Source: Euglena gracilis (Eukaryota > Euglenida > Euglenophyceae > Euglenales). From it: DNA of 64,000 nucleotides. The notes beneath the pieces are model-generated. The model made no database searches. It was not told the origin of the DNA and saw only the letters and a list, made by a program, of their open reading frames with translations. Shown in pieces: positions 1-7,490 of the stretch; within the stretch, counting starts at the first letter, position 1; each line of letters starts with the position of its first letter. The stretch is from contig CP154956.1 in NCBI GenBank assembly GCA_039621445.1, forward strand, positions 5,826,170-5,890,169, read 5' to 3'. A program made the translations under genes and the position numbers.

Positions 1-2
1 CT

Positions 3-1070
3 GACGAATACGCACGTCGAAACGACGCTGCGGACAATCTTTTGGATTCTTTTCCCGTTTCACAACTATTCCTGATCGCACCAGTCAGCGGAAAGCGCCG
101 ACGTGGAAGCACGTCCGGACCCCGGCGTATTACGCGCACTGAGTCCCCTTCCCCACTGTTCTTTCGCGAATGGGATTATAGTCGTGATCCGGTGTATGAC
201 ACCATTGTCACCAGACTTCGTAAGGGCGAAGTGCTGGACAATTACACTCTTTCACCTTTACGGTTGGTTTTTCGCAATGAATCGGGTTACAAATATTGTA
301 TCCCCCAGGTCCGGGTTGATGATGTGATTTTGTGCTATCACAACCACGGTCACCCTGGGGCCCCCAAACTTCTTTCGTTGGTGGGCCGCAGGTATTTCAC
401 AACCCTGAGCGAGAAAGAGCTTTACTCACGCCATTTGTGAACAGCGCAACGGTGTCAAATTTGTCAAGCGGTAAAACCCCGCAGAGGTACCCCCCCTGGT
501 ACGATGGACTTTTTCCCCGTACCCCCTGACATTTTTACATCCCTCTGCATGGATTTTCTGGAATTAGAACCGTGCAAAGGAACAGACGACAAAATTTACG
601 ATTACGTTTTTGTTGTCGTCTGCAGGCTGAGTGGGTACATTGTAGCCATTCCATGCAAGAAGTCAGGGGTGACTGCCCAAAGTTTGGCCACTATATTTTT
701 GGAGAAATGCATTTGCTTAATAGGTTTACCGAATGAAATCGTGAGTGATCAAGACCATTTGATTTCTTCAAGGTTTTTCACCACTTTGTGTGGTTTACTC
801 GGAATAGAGCAACTTTTTTCCATTATACACCGACCCAAAGGCAATGGTAGAGCCCAGGCAGCCGTGAAATCCGTCGTGAATATACTTCGCCTTTCACTGG
901 CTGACTCGCGCAGCAACTGGATATCAGTTCTACCATGGTCTTTGTTTTATATCAATACCCTACCAGGGTTGGTTTTACCACACTCCCCCTATAAACTAGT
1001 TTTCGGACGGGACCCTCCGTCAATAGGGGATATCCCTTCGGAGAGACCCGCCCGAACGAGTATCAGTTGC
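3..1070 (+). pseudogene. pol: pol fragment: integrase zinc-binding and core domains (copy A)
   Basis: One frame holds the end of the RNase H-integrase linker, the integrase HHCC zinc domain (a HNHGHPG stretch, then CQIC after a stop) and the DDE core. In the core, MDFLELEP carries the first Asp, VSDQDHL the second, and the NGRAQAAVKS block sits where the catalytic Glu is expected; the matching residue is Glu in copy C (GRAEAA) but Gln here and in copy B (GRAQAA). An in-frame TGA at 438-440 replaces an Arg codon seen in copies B and C. The frame is broken at 1070 by the insertion of the 1071-3927 element and resumes at 3928. The product would have joined retroelement DNA into the genome. Confidence 0.88.
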
Positions 1071-1391
1071 TGTGTCCGCAGCCTTTGAGGTGCTGAGTGC
1101 AGTGGAGATCACAGAGTGGTGCGCTGACGTGCCAAGACTGGGAGTTAAGACTTACCTTGTGTAATTAGGAACTCCCATCTGTACATTTTTTCGGTACAGT
1201 GGCAATCAGCGTACTCCTTTGTCATGTTTGCCTGTTCAAGTGATTTTGGATTGCTCTGCCCTCTGGTGTAATTTTGGAACTTGAAGTGAGCTCCCCAGCA
1301 AGATGGGGAAAAAGTCAAAGGCCAGAAGGGCTGAAGTGCAAGAAAAAGAATGGAGGCCCCCCAGGGGGAAATCGCCACACCCCCTTTTTAC
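1071..1391 (+). repeat. Left long terminal repeat of the 1071-3927 element
   Basis: It matches 3607-3927 over 321 bp, starts TGTGTCC and ends TTTTTAC. Differences are at the gtgat/atgat site and at a two-base change upstream of the ATG. The first 29 codons of the internal ORF lie inside this repeat, so the repeat also supplies a start codon to whatever follows the right copy. Confidence 0.88.
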
Positions 1392-2526
1392 ACAAAGGAG
1401 GATGAGCATTGCGGAAGATAACATGTCTGGGGATGAGACAGAAGGACATGCACAAAGAGGCGCTGGAGCCAGTGGACATTCGGAAGGTGTCATTGCACGT
1501 GTTGGCATTGTGCGCAGAGTGATGCTGGAGGAGGAAGTGGATCTGGAAGCTCTGGCTGATCTACATTCCAGTTCTTGTCATGCTGCTGGAGGCCATGCTG
1601 GTCCACATTCCAGTTCTGGTCATGATGCTGGAGGCCATGCTGGTTTACATTCCAGTTCTGGTCATGCTGCTGGAGGCCATGCTGGTCTACATTCCAGTTC
1701 TGGTCACGCTGCTGGAGGCCATGCTGGTCTACACTCCAATTCTGGTCATGCTGCTGGAGTCCACGATGGTGGTTCTGGACATTGTGAAGTAGTTGTGCAT
1801 GCTGCTGGGGTGCATGGCGCATCTGGGTCTGGGGATGCAATTGTTGGTGCTGGACATGCTGCGAAGGGACATGGTCGTGTTGGACATTTCAGGAGCTCCC
1901 ATGGCAGGGGACGTCCAAGGTGGCAAGCCAGAGGCCACGATGGCAGACATGGAGATGGTGGTACACAGGTAAATGCAGATGATGCCGGTGCAGGCCATGC
2001 CAGTGAACGTCATGTGGAATGCAACACAGAGCAGCAGGAGGAGGCCGCAGACAAGTGGTTGGACCAGGGTGTATCGTTTGCCAGCACCCTTCAGGGCGAA
2101 GGGGCCTGGTTGTGCCTGCGGCTGGAGACAGATGTGCGGCAAAGACTGCAGGTCAAGCCGCGTGTGACGGTGGTGCCTGTGAGCGTGGAAGAAGCAGGTG
2201 AAGAACGTCTAGTGGAAGTGCTGAGGAAGACACCAGGGAGAGAGTTGGCGGTGCTGCTGCCAGATTGTCAAGGGACCCCTCTGTGGGATGAGGTGAAGAG
2301 GTATGCAGTTCGAAGACACTATTATCCACATTGGACAAGACTCTTTCACAGCAAAGCCCCCTGTGGCTACTGGGCAGTACTGCTGGACCGGAGCCGACGA
2401 GGGGAGAAGAAGGCGATGACCGAGGCAGACAAGTGGATGGAGCTGGACGAGGAAGGGGTGCCCCACTGGACAACATCGGCAGCAAGGAGACGAAGGAGAA
2501 GGAAGAGACAGTGGGCAGAGGAGTGA
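1303..2526 (+). CDS. 407-aa protein: His-rich tandem repeats and a C-terminal RNase H/Dam-like module
   Basis: The ORF starts inside the left terminal repeat (MGKKSKARRAEVQ, a basic N-terminus) and runs intact through the unit. Residues about 87-156 are five 14-residue repeats of the form HSSSGHAAGGHAGL; more His/Gly-rich sequence follows to about residue 215. The last 150 residues include ELAVLLPD, a W-rich segment with HYYPHW and LFH, then GYWAVLL, and a final polybasic run. That order resembles the module in the 5786-6462 relic (ICIAPGW, LFEL-like, PVWALLV, polybasic tail). The function is unknown. It is probably an element-encoded protein rather than a host gene, though captured host sequence cannot be excluded. 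Confidence 0.6.
   Translation: MGKKSKARRAEVQEKEWRPPRGKSPHPLFTQRRMSIAEDNMSGDETEGHAQRGAGASGHSEGVIARVGIVRRVMLEEEVDLEALADLHSSSCHAAGGHAGPHSSSGHDAGGHAGLHSSSGHAAGGHAGLHSSSGHAAGGHAGLHSNSGHAAGVHDGGSGHCEVVVHAAGVHGASGSGDAIVGAGHAAKGHGRVGHFRSSHGRGRPRWQARGHDGRHGDGGTQVNADDAGAGHASERHVECNTEQQEEAADKWLDQGVSFASTLQGEGAWLCLRLETDVRQRLQVKPRVTVVPVSVEEAGEERLVEVLRKTPGRELAVLLPDCQGTPLWDEVKRYAVRRHYYPHWTRLFHSKAPCGYWAVLLDRSRRGEKKAMTEADKWMELDEEGVPHWTTSAARRRRRRKRQWAEE
1561..1770 (+). repeat. Five tandem 42-bp units encoding His-rich repeats
   Basis: The units start at 1561, 1603, 1645, 1687 and 1729, each close to ctacattccagttctggtca followed by tgctgctggaggccatgctggt. The unit length is a multiple of three, so the frame is kept. 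The fifth unit is the most diverged, a common pattern at the edge of an expanding array. Confidence 0.9.
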
Positions 2527-2539
2527 GCCCGTTGGGGTT

Positions 2540-3595
2540 GATGGTGCCAGCAATGGCTGCCCCCCCCTTTTTTACCCCTGGTGACCTGTGGGCATGTGGC
2601 GCCCCGGCGAGGCTGCCCCCCCACCTCGGTTTGGGATGGGCCCAACCGAATTTTATTCAATCACGGGCAAGGCTGTGGGCAGGTGGCGCTCTGGTGAGGC
2701 TGCCCCCCACCCTTTAAGGGCCGATTCACGGGCCGAGGCGCCATGGTGGCTGCCCCCGCATTTTTATGGTCGATCGATGTGTCTCAAGTGGGCCTGAGGG
2801 CGTCCTGCAGGGCTGCCCCCCCCCACATTGGCTTGGGTGGATATTCCCAGCCGAAGTTCGGGGAGAAGAAAGGCAGACTAAGGCGACATTTCCCTTGTTG
2901 GCGTGCCTTTCAGACTTTCGTGTGATCTTCCTTCTGTTTGCGGTACTAGCCGATGAGGGGGACTGGGGTTGGCGAAGAACTAACTACCAGCCGCAAAGGA
3001 CAGTGGGAGTGAGAGGTGGTATTTGGGAGGCGAGGTGGGCGCAGAAGCTGCCCCCACCCCCCGTGGACAGTTGGGCGCTTGGGTTAAGCTGCCCCTCCAC
3101 AGATGAGGATTTTTCCGGGTGATCCAATGTATGCTTTTAATTTTGGGAGGTGAGGCGGGCGCAGAGGCTGCCCCCCCCCCGTGGACCGTCGGGCGCTAGG
3201 GGAAGCTGCCCCGCCACAGGTGATGATTCGTTCAGTGGCCATGTTTGTTTTTGTTTTATTACGGGGAGGCGAGGTGGGCGCAAAATGTGCTGCCCCAGCC
3301 CCTTGTGGATGGCTGGGCGCTCAATTAGGCTGCCCCACCACGTTTTGGGTGTTTTTCAGGGCTGTGGCGCCCTTCAAAGGCTGCCCCCCAAGCGGGTGAC
3401 TGGACGCCCCGCAGGCTGCCCCCCCGACAGTGGATTTTTCGCTGGGTAGACGGTTTTGGGTGGCGCCCCCAGGAGAGCTGCCCCACCGTTCGGGAAAAGA
3501 CGGTTTTCGGCGGCGCTCCGGGGGGGGGGGCTGATCCACCGTTCGGCCCGCAAAGGCTGCGACAAGGAGTCGTTATAGCTTCTGGGAAGCTTTTT
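2540..3595. repeat. GC-rich non-coding body with about 14 dispersed GGCTGCCCC-type motifs
   Basis: Downstream of the His-rich ORF the element has no convincing gene. Instead a core ctgcccc(c), usually preceded by g(a/g)(a/g)g, recurs near 2555, 2611, 2698, 2747, 2810, 3047, 3090, 3167, 3206, 3289, 3330, 3380, 3415 and 3479, often following a gcgc-containing stretch. Spacing is irregular (35 to 240 bases). Role unknown. Confidence 0.6.
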
Positions 3596-3606
3596 GGGAA
3601 GGGGAG
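3596..3606 (+). other. Polypurine tract of the 1071-3927 element
   Basis: The sequence gggaaggggag lies directly against the right terminal repeat, where the plus-strand primer of an LTR retrotransposon is expected. It sets the element's orientation as plus. Confidence 0.65.
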
Positions 3607-3927
3607 TGTGTCCGCAGCCTTTGAGGTGCTGAGTGCAGTGGAGATCACAGAGTGGTGCGCTGACGTGCCAAGACTGGGAGTTAAGACTTACCTTGTGTAA
3701 TTAGGAACTCCCATCTGTACATTTTTTCGGTACAGTGGCAATCAGCGTACTCCTTTGTCATGTTTGCCTGTTCAAATGATTTTGGATTGCTCTGCCCTCT
3801 GGTGTAATTTTGGAACTTGAAGTGAGCTACGCAGCAAGATGGGGAAAAAGTCAAAGGCCAGAAGGGCTGAAGTGCAAGAAAAAGAATGGAGGCCCCCCAG
3901 GGGGAAATCGCCACACCCCCTTTTTAC
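3607..3927 (+). repeat. Right long terminal repeat of the 1071-3927 element
   Basis: It is about 99% identical to 1071-1391. It ends at TTTTTAC, directly followed by the duplicated target tgtcagttgc. Its internal ATG at 3839 opens a frame that continues into the copy A integrase tail. Confidence 0.88.
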
Positions 3928-4492
3928 TGTCAGTTGCGAGACCTGGTTTGCGGAAGTAGAAAGTCTACGTTCTGCAGTCCAGAAGCGCGTGACTGATATT
4001 CATGCAACCAAACGGAAATCGTTTTTGCAGAATTTCAAGTCACCTGTGTATAGTCCCGGTGACCGCGTGTGGGTGCGGAATAGCCGTACTCGCATGCAGT
4101 CTTCCAAGCTGGACCCCTTCTGGCTCGGCCCCTGTGAAATCCTAGAAAGACTAGGTACCAGCGGGCGTTACAAGGTTGCAGTACCGAATGGTGTTGAGGT
4201 CGTTCATATGGACGACTTCAAACCATACCTGTCGCCACCGGATGGGAAACCCATCCTGTGTTTGCACTTCAAACCCCATTCCAGATTACCTGAGACGGAC
4301 GACTTTGTAGTCGATAAAATCATCGATCACAAAATCGACAAAGGTATGCACCTTTGGAAGGTCCGCTGGAAAGGGTATGGGCCCGAGGAGGACACTTGGG
4401 AGCCAGCAACCAGTTTTGTTGGGTATGTCCAACAAGATTGGAAGCTTTGGAACAGGAAGCATAACATTGATGTTTCCATGACAAGTTTTTGA
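3928..4492 (+). pseudogene. pol: pol fragment: integrase C-terminus and chromodomain (copy A)
   Basis: This continues the integrase after the insertion. It has a basic C-terminal domain (SPGDRVWVRNSRTRMQSSK, then LGPCEILERLG), then a chromodomain: DDFVVDKIIDHKI, the aromatic-rich LWKVRWKGYGPEEDTWEP, and FVGYVQQDWKLW before the stop. Chromodomains at this position define chromoviruses and are thought to steer integration to particular chromatin. Because the right repeat of the inserted element supplies an ATG at 3839, an intact 217-codon chimeric ORF (3839-4492) exists: 29 element-derived residues joined to this tail. Confidence 0.9.
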
Positions 4493-4515
4493 GAACGCAT
4501 GGGAAACCCATGTTG

Positions 4516-4563
4516 TTTTCTCTTCTTTTTATCATTGATTCTTATCATTCTTTCTTTCCGCAG
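4516..4563 (+). promoter_or_regulatory. Conserved 3' splice acceptor between pol and ORF3 (copy A)
   Basis: Directly after the pol stop lies a pyrimidine-rich stretch, an attgattct-type branch-point candidate and the acceptor ttctttccgcag ending at 4563. The same sequence is kept in copies B (22028-22076) and C (46027-46075). The ORF3 ATG follows about 90 bases later. This suggests ORF3 is expressed from a spliced subgenomic RNA; the donor is not proven. Confidence 0.55.
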
Positions 4564-4654
4564 TCTTTTTAGCAAATAATACTCAAGCGGTTACCCTTAC
4601 ACACCCTACAACCAACAACCCAAACATCCCACCGTACCGACCACGGGCTGTATC

Positions 4655-4804
4655 ATGCTGCCCGGTGGAAGGGAGCCAGGCGGAGGTCCGCCTTACCACC
4701 CCACCACTCACCCCCAACCTGATCAGTATGCGTACCAATGCGATACGCAGCCACCTGCACGGACTGTGGCTCAGGGAAACCCTGAAGCCAGCAGCAGTAG
4801 CAGG
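4655..4804 (+). pseudogene. ORF3 N-terminus (copy A), interrupted
   Basis: The ATG opens MLPGGREPGGGPPYHP, the same start as in copies B and C. The first 50 codons (Pro/Gly-rich, ending EASSSSR) are kept, then the composite insertion begins. The four bases cagg (4801-4804) recur at 7487-7490 before the ORF3 sequence resumes, so cagg may be a short target duplication. Confidence 0.8.
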
Positions 4805-4984
4805 TGTGGCCGGTTCGAGGCCGGCCAACTCCCCCAAGCGAACGCGGGCGGACCACCTGGCGGTAATAAGGCGTGCCGCCTGCAGGGCCTTCTCCGGTCT
4901 CGACCCTGAGCTGTCGCCCGATTACCGCCAGGTGGTCCGCCCGTGTTCGCTTGGGGTAGTTGGCCGGCCTCGAACCGGCCACAC
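4804..4984. repeat. 181-bp near-perfect palindrome (64-bp arms)
   Basis: The left arm 4804-4867 and right arm 4921-4984 are reverse complements with two mismatches, separated by 53 bases. The outer ends are GTGTGGCC and GGCCACAC. Each arm contains ccggttcgaggccgg, which looks like a tRNA T-arm and pol III B box, but I found no D-arm or anticodon part. It may be a foldback/MITE-like element or the end of the larger insertion. Confidence 0.8.
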
Positions 4985-5290
4985 TCCCCTTCCTCGGGAA
5001 TCAACCTCTGCTACCAGTTCCTGTACCTACCTGTATCTACCAGAACCTTGAGTTTTCTGAGATGTCTCTTTTCTGGGAATTCACTTGGATTTTCTGGCTT
5101 CAGCCCTTCAAAATACCACTTCTTTTGTAACCTTCCGCCGGAACTTCCACCAGTAAAACCCAAAGCAAGGCATCAAAACAAAGTCTTCCAAGACGCTTTG
5201 AACAAGGTATTCAGCTTTTTGCCACCTACAAAGTGAAATGGTAATTTTTTTGTGTGAATTAGGCTTTGCTCTTCCTAATTTTTGCTGGTG

Positions 5291-5706
5291 CCAGCCGTCC
5301 TCCCACACACCCCTCCCAGGCCAATGCCGACAACCCACGAAGTTGGGCGGCTGGCATTGATCTGGGGATTTTGGTCTGGGGGTGGTTTTTTTTTTTAGGG
5401 GGGGGGGGCGCTGTCGAGGGTGTAATGTACAACAAAACCAATTAAAGCGTAAAGCAGCTGCTGCCAGCAATCCCAGCCAATACAACACAATCCATGACCC
5501 CCCCTTGCCCACTCCGGGGCCCATTTGGGACGCCATCTGAGGAACCTGCGGTTTCCCCCCAGAAACCACAAGTTATCCCAGAAGGCCCCCCAGAAGCCCA
5601 GGCTGGCTCGGGTTGCCAATTGTGAATGCCAGGGCAGGGCCCCCTTGAAGCGGCACCCACAAAATGGCAGGGCCAGGCACCAACATTTTCAAAATCCAAA
5701 ACTGAC
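5291..5706 (+). repeat. Left inverted repeat core of the 2.4-kb element
   Basis: Reverse-complement match to 6891-7310, starting ccagccgtcctcccacacac and ending near ccaaaactgac. The arms differ by scattered changes, by the lengths of the poly-T and poly-G runs, and by small indels, so the element is not recent. Confidence 0.8.
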
Positions 5707-5785
5707 ATTTAAATTCTGACAATTGATTCTGCAAATCTTTTTTTGACATTGACATGTTGAACACAGAACAGGTTCAGAACACATT

Positions 5786-6462
5786 GTGTACATGGCTGCC
5801 TGGTCTGGCGCCATTGGCTGTGCCAAGCGGAAGGAAGTGCAGCAAGAAGGTCTGGACTGGAGGACATTTGTCAGTCAAGGTTCTCCCGAACCTGTCCAGG
5901 GGAAGTATGTTAGGGAAGATTACACAGTTCGATATCACCATTTCAAGCACATCTGCCAGGAATTGGGGGTGGATCCCAAATTGATCTTTTTGCAAGCTCA
6001 AGTAATTCAAGGTGTGACAAGTATTTCAGCCTGGAAGAAGACTCATTGCATCAGATTTGGCCCACGGATGTGCCATTGTGGTGCAATCCTCCTTGGTCCT
6101 TGTGGCCAGAGGTTGCCTACAAGATTGTGCTGCAGCCCTGCTCCATAATCTGTATAGCCCCAGGGTGGAGTTCATCATGGTTACAAGCTCTGCTGCTGCT
6201 GTCCGAGAAGAAGGTATACTTTGAAACTGGAGTGCGGTTTTTTGAGTTGGATGGCAGGCTTTGCAAGGGGACGAAATGGCCAGTATGGGCTTTGCTGGTG
6301 AAGTCCACTGGAGAGTTCGATGCCAGTTGGCTCGATGAGCCTTGTGAGCTGCAGGACTGCAAGGTTGTTCCCAGTTGGGCAGCCAATGCCACTCGAAGAA
6401 GGAGATGGAGGAGAATGAATGTCAAGAATGGATGGAGGAGTTGTGAACCGGAATTTCAGTGA
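5786..6462 (+). pseudogene. Protein relic with CNPPW motif (RNase H/Dam-like retroelement module)
   Basis: Two overlapping frames together read as one decayed protein. The first (5786 to about 6035) includes YTVRYHHFKHICQELGVDPK, not recognised. The second (about 6030-6462) reads DVPLWCNPPWSLWPEVAYKI, then ICIAPGWSSSW, LLLLSEKKVYFETG, FFELDG, KWPVWALLV and a polybasic tail. The NPPW block and order resemble the RNase H/Dam-methyltransferase-like segment seen next to the reverse transcriptase in many algal and fungal retroelements; this is by eye only. A frameshift lies near 6030. Confidence 0.5.
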
Positions 6463-6890
6463 AACCCCTTTCTGATGCATTTGTGCTTTTTGTTTGGGTT
6501 GGGAGTCCGTTGCTGGAAAGTTCGGGCCTCGTAGCCCCTTTTGCCACACCATTTATGGGTTGGGAGGCACTTTCCAAAAGCAAATTTGGCCCAGTAGCCC
6601 CAGGACACACCAGCAAAATTGCACATGTCATTTCCCATTCCAAAGTTTTTGCACTGCTGTGATGGGTTGGGAGGCAAATGCTTCAGCATTTTTGGTCGCA
6701 GCAGCCCCTTGTGCCACACCACACACTGCGCAATTCTAGCCAAATGTCCATCAATTGTCCAATTGTGCTGTAAATCTATGGGCAGTCAATGGTGCCTGAC
6801 TCGGCTCGGATCACTGCACACAATTTTGGGCAGAAGAAAGTTCACCAAATCGTCTCAACAAGGGTTGCATCGAGAATTGGGGCATTCAGT

Positions 6891-7310
6891 GTCAATTTTG
6901 GATTTTTGAAAATCGTTTCCTGACCCTGCCATTTTGTGGGTGCCGCTTCAAGGGGGCCCTGCCCTGGCATTCACATTTGGCAACCCAAGCCGGCCTGGGC
7001 TTCTGGGGGGCCTTCTGGGATAACTTGTGGTTTCTGGGGGGAAACCACAGGTTCCTCAGATGGCGTCCCAAATGGGCCCAGGAGTGGGCAAGGGGGGGTC
7101 ATGGAGTGTTGTACTGGACTGGCCTTGGTGGCAGCAGCTGTTTTACGCTTTAAGTGGGCCTCTTGTACAGTACCCCCTGGACACTGCCCCCCCCCCTTGG
7201 ACAGCGCCCCCACCCGTAAAAAAAAAAAACCTTCCCGTTTCATTGCCAGCCGCCTAACTTCGTAGGTGGTCGGCAATGGCCTGGGAGGGGTGTGTGGGAG
7301 GGCGGCTGGC
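6891..7310 (-). repeat. Right inverted repeat core of the 2.4-kb element
   Basis: Inverted copy of 5291-5706. It ends gggcggctggc at 7310. Weaker inverted similarity continues outwards to about 7490. Confidence 0.8.
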
Positions 7311-7490
7311 AAAAGACACAGTAGGAATAGCGAAAAATAGGTGCTCCTAATTCATTTCTGTAGGGAGCAATCAAACTGTACACAATGCCTCAGAAGTCTG
7401 GATTTGGTCTTGCTTGCCTGAAAAACTAAGATAAGTTCAATAAAAAGCCAGTGGCGAAGGAATTTCCTGAAAAGACACTCAGAACACAGG

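Larger units (their letters stand above)
1071..3927 (+). mobile_element. Direct-repeat-bounded (LTR-type) non-autonomous element with a His-rich ORF
   Basis: A 2857-bp insertion splits the integrase of copy A. It has 321-bp direct terminal repeats with about three differences between them, and a purine run directly before the right repeat. The flanks are tatcagttgc at 1061-1070 and tgtcagttgc at 3928-3937; in uninterrupted copy B this site occurs once. This implies an 8-10 bp target duplication, longer than usual for LTR retrotransposons. There is no reverse transcriptase or integrase inside, and no clear tRNA primer site after the left repeat. It is therefore a non-autonomous element, and its exact class is uncertain. 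Confidence 0.8.
5050..7490. mobile_element. About 2.4-kb element with long terminal inverted repeats inside ORF3 of copy A
   Basis: The ends are inverted relative to one another. Outer parts are diverged (near 5052 gttttctgag against gacactcagaacac near 7475). A well-conserved core covers about 420 bp on each side. The unique middle (about 5707-6890) encodes relics of a protein with a CNPPW motif. Long inverted ends suggest a foldback or DNA transposon, but no transposase is recognised. It lies within ORF3 together with the palindrome at 4804-4984. Confidence 0.65.

Noticed and set aside
4804-4984. tRNA gene suggested by T-arm-like sequence
   Set aside because: No acceptor, D-arm or anticodon arm at the right spacing on either strand; the T-arm appearance comes from the palindrome.
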